Assembly: GCF_022712195.1 (NCBI RefSeq)
Contig: NZ_JALAGY010000065.1
Coordinates: forward strand, 1-60,708
Length of the DNA: 60,708 nucleotides
Source: Corynebacterium sp.
Lineage (GTDB): Bacteria > Actinomycetota > Actinomycetes > Mycobacteriales > Mycobacteriaceae
Direction of reading: 5' to 3'
Positions 9,524-18,784 of this stretch are shown piece after piece; positions within the stretch are counted from its first letter, which is position 1; each line of letters begins with the position of its first letter. Made by a program: the position numbers and the translations under genes. The notes below the pieces were generated by a model. It did not search any database, was not told the origin of the DNA, and saw only the letters and a program-made list of their open reading frames with translations.

Positions 9524-10602
9524 CACGGGGTCCTGTCCTCTTGCTCTAGTACTAGCTGACTGCCGGTGGCCGTCCGACGGCGACGCACCACCAGTCGACG
9601 GGTGCCACCCATTGTAGAGGTCCACGACGGTGCCCCTCCCGGCGAGGCCGCGCCGGCCGCCCCGTTCGCCGGGTACGGCACGGCGACCGGCCCCTGTCCG
9701 TGCCAGTCCGCGACCAGTGCGTCCAGCGCCTCCAGGTGCCGGGAGGTCAACGGACCCACCCCGGCCCCCAGCCACCGGCGCAGGACGCGCCTGCGCACCG
9801 GCGCCGGGCACCCCTCCACCACCGCCACCGGCAGACAGGTGCCGCCGGCCCCGGCCCCGGCGGCGTCGAGCACCTGCCGCGCCTGCCCGTCGAGCAGGTC
9901 GGCGTCCTCCCGCAGCATCCTGGCCGACCGCGCCAGCGCCTCCCCCACATGTGCGCCGAGGATCTCCCGGGCCAGGGGCAGCAGTTCGTGGCGCACCCGC
10001 GACCGCAGGACGGCGTCGCTGGTGTTGTGCGGGTCGTGCCACACCCGGAGGCCGAGCTCCGCACAGCTGCCCAGTGTGTCGGCCCGGCCCGCGTACAGCA
10101 GGGGACGCCCCAGCCAACCGGCGCCGGCGTCCACGACCGGATGCTCCACGGAGACCTCCCGCAGGCCCGCGAGACTGCCCGTGCCCGAACCGCGTGCCAG
10201 GGACAGCAGCAGGCCCTCGGCGTCGTCGTCGGAGGTGTGGCCGACCAGGACGGGACGCCCGTCGGCGCACTCCCCCAGCGCCCGGTACCGCGCCTCACGG
10301 GCCGCGGCCTCCCCGCCGCCGGTGACCCGCACCCGCACCGTCCGGGCCGACGCACCCAGGGCATCACAGGCGCGGGCGGCGTCCTGCGCCACCTGCGCCG
10401 AACCGTCCTGCAGGCCGTGGTCGACGGTGACGGTGGTGACGTCGAGCCCGGCATGGACGCAGGCGGCCGCCAGGGCCAGTGAGTCGCCGCCGCCGGACAC
10501 CCCGCAGACCACCGCGTCGCCCGGCGCGATCCGCCCCGGGTGCGCGGCGAGGAAACGCCGCAGGCTGCGGCGCACCCTCAGGGTGTGCGGTGTGGCGGCC
10601 AT
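9523..10602 (-). CDS. tilS: tRNA(Ile)-lysidine synthetase
   Basis: Adds lysine to C34 of tRNA-Ile(CAU) so that it reads AUA. The ATP pyrophosphatase P-loop SGGGDS is at residues 36-41, followed by VTVDHGLQ and the VGHTSDDDAEGLLLSLARGSG segment typical of the N-type domain. From the ATG at 10602 it has 359 residues; the upstream codons (MPRPCVRRRERG) look unconserved. The helical C-terminal domain ends in a Pro/Ala/Arg-rich region. It starts 7 bp after dacB and overlaps hpt. Confidence 0.93.
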   Translation of the reverse strand: MAATPHTLRVRRSLRRFLAAHPGRIAPGDAVVCGVSGGGDSLALAAACVHAGLDVTTVTVDHGLQDGSAQVAQDAARACDALGASARTVRVRVTGGGEAAAREARYRALGECADGRPVLVGHTSDDDAEGLLLSLARGSGTGSLAGLREVSVEHPVVDAGAGWLGRPLLYAGRADTLGSCAELGLRVWHDPHNTSDAVLRSRVRHELLPLAREILGAHVGEALARSARMLREDADLLDGQARQVLDAAGAGAGGTCLPVAVVEGCPAPVRRRVLRRWLGAGVGPLTSRHLEALDALVADWHGQGPVAVPYPANGAAGAASPGGAPSWTSTMGGTRRLVVRRRRTATGSQLVLEQEDRTP

Positions 10603-10609
10603 GCCCCGC

Positions 10610-11962
10610 TCACGACGCCGAACGCAGGGCCGCGGCAAGCCGGTCCAGCGCCGCCCGCCCGGCGTCCGCGTCCGACCCGTTCGACAGGAAGGCGAAGCTC
10701 AGGGTGCGGCCGGCCTCGGTCGTCACCGTGCCGGCCAGGGTGTTCACCCCGTCCAGGGTGCCGGTCTTCGCCCGCACCCAGCCGGCACCGCCGGAGGCGC
10801 CCGAACCCTGCCCGTACCGGTCGGCCAGCGTGCCGTCACCGGCGGCGACCGGGAGACCGTCCAGCAGCACCCGCAGGTCGTCGTCGGTCCCGGCAGCGGC
10901 GACGATGCCGTCGAGGATCCGTGCGTTGAGACGGTTGTCCTCGCTCATCCCGGAATTGTCGCGCAGCACCGCCTTGCCGACGTCGATCCCCTCCTCCGTC
11001 AACGCGTCGAGCGTGGCCTTCGCGGCCCCCTCGAACGTCGGGTCCTCGCCGCGGGCCTGCGCCACCTCGCGCGCGACAGCCTCGGCGAGCAGGTTGTCGC
11101 TGTGCAGCAGCATGTCACGGACACGGGTGCTCAACGGTGCGGAGTACACCGCCGCCAACGGTGCCTCGTCGCCGACGTCGACGGCCTTGTCGGTGACGGA
11201 GACCGTCGCACCGGAGGCACCGCCCAACGCGGCCGCGAGGAAGTCGCCCACGTCGGACGCCGGGTTCGACGACCTCGGTGAATAGGAGTCGGAGGGGGCC
11301 AGTCGGCCGGCGTCCACCATCACGGCCGACAACGGGGCGACGTTGCCGGCGCCGATGTCGTCACGCGACCAGGTCTTGTTGAACAGGGACCCGGCGCGGG
11401 CGGAGTTGTCCACCACGACCTCGGTGACCCGGTCCTCCCCCAACGCCTCGTCGACCTGCGCGGCGAGGTCGTCGACGTTGGCGGGGTCCGTGAAGAAGCC
11501 GGACCCCTCAGAGCGCTCCAGGGTGACGTCCCCGTCGCCCTTCAGCACGATCTGCCCCGGCTTCGCCCCCCGGTACACCCGGGTGGCGACCCGCTCACCC
11601 CCGTCGAGGGTGACGAGTGCCGCGGCGGCGGTGGCCAGTTTCGTCGCGGACGCGGGGACGAGCATGGTGTCCGGTTTCTCCGACCAGATCTCCTCGCCGG
11701 TGGCGAGGTCGGTGACATGCCCGGACAACCGCCCCAGGGCGGGGTCGGACGCCGGGTCCGACAGCTCGTCACCGACGTCGGGGGCCGGCCCGTCGGTCTC
11801 GGCCGGGGCGAGGACCGCCGACGGCTCCGGCAGGGGCCGTGCGTCAGCCACGGTGTAGGCGTTGCGCTGGTGCACCACCAGGGCCGCGGCGACCACCACG
11901 ACGACGACCACCAGGAAGGCCAGGATGCCGTACAGCCAACGGCGCGAGGCGGACTTGCTCAT
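10610..11962 (-). CDS. dacB: D-alanyl-D-alanine carboxypeptidase/endopeptidase (PBP4, S13 family)
   Basis: Trims or opens peptidoglycan cross-links outside the membrane. One N-terminal membrane anchor (residues 11-30, Val-rich) precedes the penicillin-binding domain. The three active-site motifs are SATK (Ser105-Lys108), SDN and KTG, in the right order. From the ATG at 11962 it has 450 residues, preceded by GGAAGG about 13 nt upstream. It heads the dacB-tilS-hpt cluster and is transcribed away from the SRPBCC gene. Confidence 0.94.
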   Translation of the reverse strand: MSKSASRRWLYGILAFLVVVVVVVAAALVVHQRNAYTVADARPLPEPSAVLAPAETDGPAPDVGDELSDPASDPALGRLSGHVTDLATGEEIWSEKPDTMLVPASATKLATAAAALVTLDGGERVATRVYRGAKPGQIVLKGDGDVTLERSEGSGFFTDPANVDDLAAQVDEALGEDRVTEVVVDNSARAGSLFNKTWSRDDIGAGNVAPLSAVMVDAGRLAPSDSYSPRSSNPASDVGDFLAAALGGASGATVSVTDKAVDVGDEAPLAAVYSAPLSTRVRDMLLHSDNLLAEAVAREVAQARGEDPTFEGAAKATLDALTEEGIDVGKAVLRDNSGMSEDNRLNARILDGIVAAAGTDDDLRVLLDGLPVAAGDGTLADRYGQGSGASGGAGWVRAKTGTLDGVNTLAGTVTTEAGRTLSFAFLSNGSDADAGRAALDRLAAALRSAS

Positions 11963-12025
11963 CGGGGCATCGGGGCCTTCCTGTGGGAGTGGTGCACGGG
12001 AGGTGCGTGGGTGCGTGACCACACC

Positions 12026-12031
12026 AGCGTA
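12026..12031 (-). promoter_or_regulatory. Candidate -10 box for dacB
   Basis: TACGCT on the minus strand about 64 nt before the dacB ATG, in the 140-bp divergent interval with the SRPBCC gene. No good -35 is evident. This is a pattern match only. Confidence 0.3.
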
Positions 12032-12089
12032 TCCGACGGCCGCCCACCGCAATATGCCGAACCGGCCGAATCCGGGACCGTGGTGTCCG

Positions 12090-12102
12090 TAATGTGGCCA
12101 CC
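12090..12102 (+). promoter_or_regulatory. Leaderless -10 box of the SRPBCC gene
   Basis: TAATGT (12090-12095) ends 7 nt before the ATG at 12103, with no ribosome binding site between. Confidence 0.6.
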
Positions 12103-12567
12103 ATGACAACACCACTGATCAGCGCCACACGCACCGTCGACGCCCCACCGGAGAAGGTCTGGGAGGCGGTCTCCGACCTCTCCGCCATCGGTGAACGCAG
12201 CCCCCAGTGCAGGAGGATGATCGTCCTCGGCGGCGAGCCGGGGGTCGGCACCACCACGCTGAACCTCAACCGGCAGGGCCTCCTGTTCTGGCCGACCTGG
12301 TCGACGGTCACCCGGTGGTCCCCGAACGAGGTGCTCGAGTGGCGGGTGCCCGTCAACCGGTCGCACTGGCGATTCGAGCTCACCGACAACGGGGACGGCA
12401 CCACCACACTCACCGAGTCCCGCATCGTCGACGGGGACACCACGCTCGTCTCCCGCGCCATGGTCGCGGTGGCCCTCGGCGGCAACGACGCCTTCGAGGC
12501 CAGGCTGCGCGAGGGAATGGAACAGACCCTGGCGGCCATCGCCGACGCCGTCCGGCGGGCAGGGTAA
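12103..12567 (+). CDS. SRPBCC (START-like) family protein
   Basis: A 154-residue polyketide-cyclase/START-fold protein. It opens with [22 protein letters not shown], the usual first strand and helix, and ends with the long C-terminal helix ([15 protein letters not shown]). These proteins bind small hydrophobic ligands, but nothing here identifies the ligand. The frame also allows a GTG at 12094, but the -10 box position favours the ATG at 12103. Its stop codon is part of the ppa promoter box, so the two genes are tightly packed but separately initiated. Confidence 0.85.
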   Translation: MTTPLISATRTVDAPPEKVWEAVSDLSAIGERSPQCRRMIVLGGEPGVGTTTLNLNRQGLLFWPTWSTVTRWSPNEVLEWRVPVNRSHWRFELTDNGDGTTTLTESRIVDGDTTLVSRAMVAVALGGNDAFEARLREGMEQTLAAIADAVRRAG

Positions 12568-12578
12568 ACTCACCAGCC
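12565..12578 (+). promoter_or_regulatory. Leaderless -10 box of ppa overlapping the upstream stop codon
   Basis: TAAACT (12565-12570) begins with the TAA stop of the SRPBCC gene and ends 8 nt before the ppa ATG. The same hexamer and the same 8-nt spacing occur before the rhodanese gene. Confidence 0.6.
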
Positions 12579-13052
12579 ATGAGCATCGAAGTCACCATTG
12601 AAATCCCCAAGGGTTCCCGCAACAAGTACGAGGTCGACCACGAGACCGGCAAGGTCTACCTGGACCGCTACCTCTTCACCCCCATGGCGTACCCGGCCGA
12701 CTACGGCTTCATCGACGAGACCCTCGGCGAGGACGGCGACCCGCTGGACGCCCTGGTGATCCTGCCGGAGTCCGTGTTCCCCGGTGTCATCGTCGAGGCC
12801 CGCCCGGTCGGGGTCTTCAAGATGACCGACGAGGCCGGCGGCGACGACAAGCTGCTCTGCGTCGTCGACGACGTGCGCTACGAGAAGTTCCAGGACATCG
12901 ACGACATCCCCCAGGACGTCAAGGACGAGATCGAGCACTTCTTCGTCCACTACAAGGACCTGGAGCCGGGCAAGGAGGTCAACGGTTCCGGCTGGGCCGA
13001 CAAGGCCGAGGCCGAGCGGATCCTCGCCGAGGCCGTGGAGCGCCACAAGTAG
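12579..13052 (+). CDS. ppa: Inorganic pyrophosphatase (family I)
   Basis: Hydrolyses pyrophosphate released by biosynthetic reactions. It opens [16 protein letters not shown] and has the metal-binding signature [10 protein letters not shown] plus [22 protein letters not shown] is the usual C-terminal segment. The length of 157 residues fits the small cytosolic family. No ribosome binding site precedes the ATG, which supports leaderless expression. Confidence 0.96.
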   Translation: MSIEVTIEIPKGSRNKYEVDHETGKVYLDRYLFTPMAYPADYGFIDETLGEDGDPLDALVILPESVFPGVIVEARPVGVFKMTDEAGGDDKLLCVVDDVRYEKFQDIDDIPQDVKDEIEHFFVHYKDLEPGKEVNGSGWADKAEAERILAEAVERHK

Positions 13053-13064
13053 CGCATCCTCCTC

Positions 13065-13093
13065 ACCCCCCCCCGGGGTTCCGTGAGCTCACG
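13065..13093 (+). other. C9/G4 run and 12-bp palindrome after ppa
   Basis: Nine consecutive C residues followed by GGGG (13066-13078), then the perfect palindrome CGTGAGCTCACG (13082-13093). It could act as a weak terminator, but there is no T-tract. The rest of the ppa-rhodanese gap holds only the rhodanese promoter. Confidence 0.35.
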
Positions 13094-13202
13094 TGGCCGG
13101 ATCAACCTCTCCGGTCGACCCCACGGGGGCACCGGGCAGGCTCCGTCGCACGGTCGGCTGTCGGGTCCTCCACGCCCGTGGACCGTTCCGACACCCCCGG
13201 CG

Positions 13203-13216
13203 TAAACTGGCTCACC
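13203..13216 (+). promoter_or_regulatory. Leaderless -10 box of the rhodanese gene
   Basis: TAAACT (13203-13208) ends 8 nt before the ATG at 13217; no ribosome binding site lies between. Confidence 0.6.
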
Positions 13217-13525
13217 ATGAGTGATTTCGAGACCGTGACACCGACCGACGTCCCGGAAGGGGCCCAGCTCATCGACATCCGTGAGCCGGACGAGTACAAC
13301 CAGTGGCATGCCGAGGGTGCGGTCAACCTGCCGCTCTCCGAACTGCAGGCCCGCTACGGCGAGTTCGACTTCGACCGGGACATCTACCTGATCTGCCTCT
13401 CCGGCGGCCGGTCCGCCAAGGCCGCGCAGTGGCTGGAGATGAACGGGATCGACGTGATCAACGTGGGCTCCGGCACCATCGGGTGGCGCGACGCCGGCCT
13501 GCCGATCGTCGGCACCGAAGGCTAG
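13217..13525 (+). CDS. Single-domain rhodanese-like protein
   Basis: A 102-residue rhodanese domain. LIDIREPDEYNQWHAEGAVNLPL is the standard N-terminal region, and the active-site loop is CLSGGRS with the catalytic Cys60. It ends with INVGSGTIGWRDAGLPI. Such proteins carry persulfide sulfur, or act as reductase-coupled sulfur-transfer or redox proteins; the physiological partner is not visible. The ATG at 13217 is set by the -10 box and by the start of the domain. Confidence 0.9.
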   Translation: MSDFETVTPTDVPEGAQLIDIREPDEYNQWHAEGAVNLPLSELQARYGEFDFDRDIYLICLSGGRSAKAAQWLEMNGIDVINVGSGTIGWRDAGLPIVGTEG

Positions 13526-13586
13526 AAACATCCCCTCCTCAATAGCGGGGGCACCCCATAGTTCGTGCATCCCACCCGGGGGACGA

Positions 13587-13598
13587 TAGGGTGGGGGC
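13587..13598 (+). promoter_or_regulatory. Leaderless -10 box of the first MarR gene
   Basis: TAGGGT (13587-13592) ends 6 nt before the ATG at 13599. Confidence 0.55.
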
Positions 13599-14147
13599 AT
13601 GCCAGAGACAGCGCATCTGCCCAGCGAGCTCCTGAGGTCACCGTCCTTCCAGCTCGAACGGCTCCGCCGCCGCACCCGCATGTTCGTGGACACCGCGCTG
13701 ATGTCCGAGGGCTTCAACCTCCGGGAGTACTGGGTACTGACCTACCTGGTGGACGGGGACGCCGCCAGCCAGGCCGAGCTCGGCGAGATCATCGGGGTGG
13801 ACCGGTCCGACATGGTCCGGCTCGTCGACTCCCTGGAGAAGCGCAAGCTGGCCAAACGGGACAAGGACCCCAACGACCGCCGCCGGCAGATCATCTCCGT
13901 GACGAAGAAGGGCCGCAAGACCCAGCTGGCCCTGTCCCCCATCGTGCAGAACGCCGAGGACGAGGCCCTCGACGAGTCCACGTCCAAACAGCTCAAGCAC
14001 CTCAAGAAACTGGCGAAGTCGATCATCGCCGCCGAAGAGGACGGCGACGGAGTAGACGGCGTCGACGCAGTCGCAGGTGTCGAGGGTGTCGAGGCGATCG
14101 ACGACGTCTCCCCCGCCGGGGACTCCCCGCGGACCGACGCGGGCTAG
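13599..14147 (+). CDS. MarR family transcriptional regulator
   Basis: A 182-residue winged-helix regulator. The DNA-binding domain covers about residues 40-110. It includes the recognition-helix region GEIIGVDRSDMVRLVDSLEKR and the wing RDKDPNDRRRQIISVTKKG. A Lys-rich helix precedes an acidic, Val/Asp/Gly-rich tail (about 149-182) of low complexity. Its ligand and targets cannot be read from sequence. It converges with ppk2, ending 6 bp from it. Confidence 0.88.
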   Translation: MPETAHLPSELLRSPSFQLERLRRRTRMFVDTALMSEGFNLREYWVLTYLVDGDAASQAELGEIIGVDRSDMVRLVDSLEKRKLAKRDKDPNDRRRQIISVTKKGRKTQLALSPIVQNAEDEALDESTSKQLKHLKKLAKSIIAAEEDGDGVDGVDAVAGVEGVEAIDDVSPAGDSPRTDAG

Positions 14148-14153
14148 GACCGG

Positions 14154-15074
14154 TCAGTCACCGATCTGGTCGCGGCCACGCTTCACGATCTTCGGGTCAG
14201 GCTGTCCGACCACCTCGTAGTCCTTGCCGGTGTAGTCGAACTTGCTCAGCACGTACCGCATCGCGTTGAGCCGGGCACGCTTCTTGTCGTTCGACTTGAT
14301 CGTGATCCACGGCGACTCATTGGTGTCGGTGTACCGGAACTGCTCCTCCTTGGCACGGGTGTAGTCGTCCCACTTGTCCAGGGACGCCAGGTCCATCGGG
14401 GAGAGCTTCCACTGCCGCACCGGGTCCACCTGCCGGATCGCGAAGCGGGTGCGCTGCTCCTTCTGCGTCACCGAGAACCACAGTTTCGTCAGGCTGATGC
14501 CGGAACCCATGAGCATGTTCTCCAGCATCGGCACCTCCCGCAGGAACTCCGCGTGCTGGTCGTCGGTGCAGAAGCCCATCACACGCTCCACGCCCGAACG
14601 GTTGTACCAGGAGCGGTCGAAGAAGACGATCTCCCCGGCACAGGGGAAGTTCTGGATGTAGCGCTGGAAGTACCAGGAGGTCGACTCCCGGGGACTCGGC
14701 TTCTCCAGGGCGACGGTCCGCGCACCACGGGGGTTCAGGTGCTCGTTGAAACGCTTGATCGTCCCGCCCTTGCCGGCCGCGTCGCGCCCCTCGAAGAGGA
14801 TGATGTGCTTCTGGCCGGTGTCCTTCGTCCAGTTCTGCCACTTCAGCAGCTCGATCTGGAGGGACCGCTTGGTGGTCTCGTACTCTTCACGACTGAGCCG
14901 CTCATCGTAGGGGTAGTTCTCCCGCCACGTGTCGACCCGGTGCCCGTCCGGCGTGATCAGGACCGGATCGTCCTCGTCCGAGTCGTCGACGATGTAGCCT
15001 TCAGTCGCCGCCAGATCGACGATGTGGAAGTCCTGCTCGTCTGTCGCGCGCTGATCGCCACTGTCGTTGGTCAT
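14154..15074 (-). CDS. ppk2: Polyphosphate kinase 2
   Basis: Transfers phosphate between polyphosphate and nucleotides. The Walker A loop GRDAAGKGG is at residues 96-104, and the lid/Walker B region FFDRSWYNRSGVERVMGFC follows; LSPMDLASLDKWDDYTRAKE is typical of class I PPK2. It has 306 residues with a short acidic N-terminal extension. In corynebacteria PPK2 is a main polyphosphate enzyme. The ATG at 15074 follows a TAGCAT box by 6 nt. It stands alone between MarR and groL. Confidence 0.94.
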   Translation of the reverse strand: MTNDSGDQRATDEQDFHIVDLAATEGYIVDDSDEDDPVLITPDGHRVDTWRENYPYDERLSREEYETTKRSLQIELLKWQNWTKDTGQKHIILFEGRDAAGKGGTIKRFNEHLNPRGARTVALEKPSPRESTSWYFQRYIQNFPCAGEIVFFDRSWYNRSGVERVMGFCTDDQHAEFLREVPMLENMLMGSGISLTKLWFSVTQKEQRTRFAIRQVDPVRQWKLSPMDLASLDKWDDYTRAKEEQFRYTDTNESPWITIKSNDKKRARLNAMRYVLSKFDYTGKDYEVVGQPDPKIVKRGRDQIGD

Positions 15075-15086
15075 GCTTCCATGCTA
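15075..15086 (-). promoter_or_regulatory. Leaderless -10 box of ppk2
   Basis: TAGCAT (15081-15086, minus strand) ends 6 nt before the ATG at 15074. Confidence 0.6.
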
Positions 15087-15167
15087 ATCGTTCTCCGGCA
15101 CCGCCACACGGCACACGGGACGTGCCACCCCCGGGCACGACCCCAGATACGACCCCGGAGACACGTC

Positions 15168-15215
15168 GACCCCGCCCCCAGTCCACCACGGATCATGGCG
15201 GACCGGGGCGGGGTC
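15168..15215 (-). terminator. Candidate groL terminator hairpin
   Basis: Inverted repeat of 11-bp arms, GACCCCGCCCC (15168-15178) and GGGGCGGGGTC (15205-15215), with a 26-nt loop, placed just after the groL stop. No T-tract follows, so termination may be Rho-assisted. Confidence 0.5.
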
Positions 15216-15238
15216 TCAGCGGCTCAGCGGCTCAGCGG
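15215..15238. repeat. Triple 8-bp tandem repeat CTCAGCGG
   Basis: Three perfect head-to-tail copies of CTCAGCGG between the groL stop and its candidate terminator hairpin, followed by a degenerate fourth. Short tandem arrays like this can change length by slippage. Confidence 0.7.
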
Positions 15239-15248
15239 TTCAGACGGA

Positions 15249-16997
<1,749 letters not shown>

Positions 16998-17036
16998 TCA
17001 CTGCACCTGAGTGAGACTTCATTTCTGTTGTTCGTT

Positions 17037-17063
17037 CTGGCACTCCGCATCAGCAAGTGCTAG
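17037..17063 (-). promoter_or_regulatory. CIRCE operator (HrcA site) of groL
   Basis: CTGGCACTC (17037-17045), nine spacer bases, then AAGTGCTAG (17055-17063). The CIRCE consensus is TTAGCACTC-N9-GAGTGCTAA, so each arm matches 7 of 9 with the exact spacing. It lies just downstream of the groL -10 box, the normal position for HrcA repression. Confidence 0.85.
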
Positions 17064-17069
17064 CTCCCG

Positions 17070-17098
17070 TTTCTAGCAGTCTCCCCCGCCGAGTGCAA
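17070..17098 (-). promoter_or_regulatory. groL promoter
   Basis: On the minus strand TTGCAC (17093-17098) and TAGAAA (17070-17075) are separated by 17 nt, ending just before the CIRCE element. The -35 sits 29 nt from the start codon of the divergent M20 gene, so the two promoters overlap. Confidence 0.7.
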
Positions 17099-17113
17099 GG
17101 TGGCGGTCGCGGC

Positions 17114-17126
17114 TACGCTGGTGTCC
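17114..17126 (+). promoter_or_regulatory. Leaderless -10 box of the M20 peptidase gene
   Basis: TACGCT (17114-17119) ends 7 nt before the ATG at 17127. Its -35 region would coincide with the groL -35. Confidence 0.6.
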
Positions 17127-18548
17127 ATGACAGAGCACAACACCCTCACCGCAGAATCGGCCCGCGCAGCCGTCTCCGAACAGATGCCGTGGCTGCAGCA
17201 GGCCCTCCGTGACCTCGTCGCCTTCCGTTCCGTGCACTCCACCCCCGGGCTCGAGGAGGACAACGCCGCCGCCGCACGGTGGGTCACCGACGCCTTCCGT
17301 GCCGAGGGGATCCCCGTCGAACCCCACACCACCACGGACGGCTCCGTGTCGGTCATCGGCGTGCGCGAGGCCGCCGAAGGCTGGCCCACCGTCCTGCTCT
17401 ACTCCCACTTCGACGTGCAGCCGGCCAGCGACGTCGACAACTGGACGTCCTCCCCCTGGGAGCTCACCGAACGCGACGGCCGCTGGTACGGACGCGGCGC
17501 TGCGGACTGCAAGGGCCACGTGGTCATGCACCTGGCCGTGCTGCGCGCCCTCAACACACTCCTCGACTCCGGGGACCTGGACGAGGACACCGCCACCGCA
17601 CTGTCGAGCATCGGCATCCGCGTCGTCGTCGAAGGGTCCGAGGAACGCGGCGGCTACGGCCTCGAGGACCTGCTCGCGTCCGACCCGGAACTCTTCGCCG
17701 CCGACACCTTCCTCATCGCCGACTCCGGCAACGACGCCCTCGGCGTCCCGGCCGTCTGCACGGCCCTCCGCGGCACCGCACCGGTCACCGTCCGGCTGCG
17801 GACACTGGAGCAGCCCATGCACTCCGGCCAGTTCGGCGGGGCCGCCCCGGACGCACTGCTGTCCCTCATCCGGCTGCTGTCCACCCTGCACGACGACGAC
17901 GGACTCGTCGCCGTCGACGGACTCGTCTCCGACGCCCGCTGGGAGGGACGCGGCCCCGACGAGGCCACCTTCCGCTCGGACGCCGGCGTCCTCGACGGGG
18001 TGGACGTCCTCGGCGCCTCCCGCGGCCTCAACCCCAACGACCTCACGATCTCACGCCCCGCAATCACCGTCACCGGCCTGGACTCCCTCTCCGTCGCCGA
18101 CTCCGTCAACGCCGTCGTCGCCGAGGCCGGCGCGGTGGTGAGCCTGCGCATCCCGCCGGGAATGGACCCCCGGGAGGGGCAGGACGCCCTGGTGGCGCAC
18201 CTGGAGGCCCACGTCCCGCACAACGCCCGGATCAGCATCGACCGGGGATCACTGGCCTCCCCGTTCTCCGCGGACACCTCCGGCCCGGCACTCACACTGC
18301 TCTCCCAGGCCCTCGCGGACGCCTACGGGGCGGACGAGACCGCCGAAATCGGCTCCGGCGGGTCGATCCCGCTGAGCAACGCCCTGCTCGAGAGGTACCC
18401 GGACGCTGAACTCGCACTGTTCGGCATCGAGGAGCCGTCCTGCCGGATCCACTCCGCCGACGAGTCCGTGGACCCCACCGAGATCGCCGCCATCGGCACC
18501 GCTGAGCTGCTGTTCCTCGCGCGTTCGGGTCAGCTGCGCCGCCGCTGA
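17127..18548 (+). CDS. M20 family dipeptidase/metallopeptidase
   Basis: A 473-residue cytosolic di-zinc peptidase or acylase. Metal and catalytic residues are visible in order: SHFDVQP (His94, Asp96), GRGAADCKG (bridging Asp127), EGSEERGG (Glu172/173) and IADSGN, with the distal His in CRIHSADES near the end. The inserted dimerisation domain spans roughly residues 210-350. The closest group is the dipeptidases annotated in actinobacteria as M20/M25/M40; the substrate cannot be fixed from sequence. It is divergent from groL and shares the intergenic control region. Confidence 0.9.
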   Translation: MTEHNTLTAESARAAVSEQMPWLQQALRDLVAFRSVHSTPGLEEDNAAAARWVTDAFRAEGIPVEPHTTTDGSVSVIGVREAAEGWPTVLLYSHFDVQPASDVDNWTSSPWELTERDGRWYGRGAADCKGHVVMHLAVLRALNTLLDSGDLDEDTATALSSIGIRVVVEGSEERGGYGLEDLLASDPELFAADTFLIADSGNDALGVPAVCTALRGTAPVTVRLRTLEQPMHSGQFGGAAPDALLSLIRLLSTLHDDDGLVAVDGLVSDARWEGRGPDEATFRSDAGVLDGVDVLGASRGLNPNDLTISRPAITVTGLDSLSVADSVNAVVAEAGAVVSLRIPPGMDPREGQDALVAHLEAHVPHNARISIDRGSLASPFSADTSGPALTLLSQALADAYGADETAEIGSGGSIPLSNALLERYPDAELALFGIEEPSCRIHSADESVDPTEIAAIGTAELLFLARSGQLRRR

Positions 18549-18628
18549 CCGGCGGGTGCCGCGGTAGGGCCGCCGCCGGACGTTCACCGGCGGGCCACCC
18601 CGGGGTTGCCTGCCGGCAGTGATACAGA

Positions 18629-18784
18629 TAACATCACCTGCATGATCAACACCCTTAAGCGAGTAGCCCACCCGGGTGGAGGCGCGGACTGACCCCTCCA
18701 CCACGGGGAAGTCACGCTACTTGCAGGCGGTTGCGTCGGTCCACATCCCACCGACGGTAACCAGCACAAGGGAAAGACCCACTC
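18629..18784 (+). promoter_or_regulatory. Structured leader upstream of the LeuA-domain-like gene
   Basis: TAACAT (18629-18634) is followed after 7 nt by the ATG of a 16-codon reading frame, then by potential hairpins. These are CCACC/GGTGG (in the short frame, about 18668-18679) and CCCC/GGGG (about 18693-18708). GTAGC/GCTAC arms bracket the whole element (about 18663 and 18716). The next gene has its own ribosome binding site (GGGAAAG). The arrangement resembles a leader-peptide attenuator; this is inferred. Confidence 0.45.
18642..18692 (+). CDS. Putative leader peptide (16 residues)
   Basis: Short frame encoding MINTLKRVAHPGGGAD, starting exactly 7 nt after a TAACAT box like the leaderless genes of this window. 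It contains one each of Ile, Leu and Val, but no run of a regulatory amino acid. Translation through it would cover the first hairpin and could influence the second. It may also be non-coding chance. Confidence 0.4.
   Translation: MINTLKRVAHPGGGAD

Noticed and set aside
13065..13078. C9-G4 run as a phase-variation tract
   Set aside because: It lies outside any gene after the ppa stop, so slippage would not switch a protein; at most it influences transcript ends.
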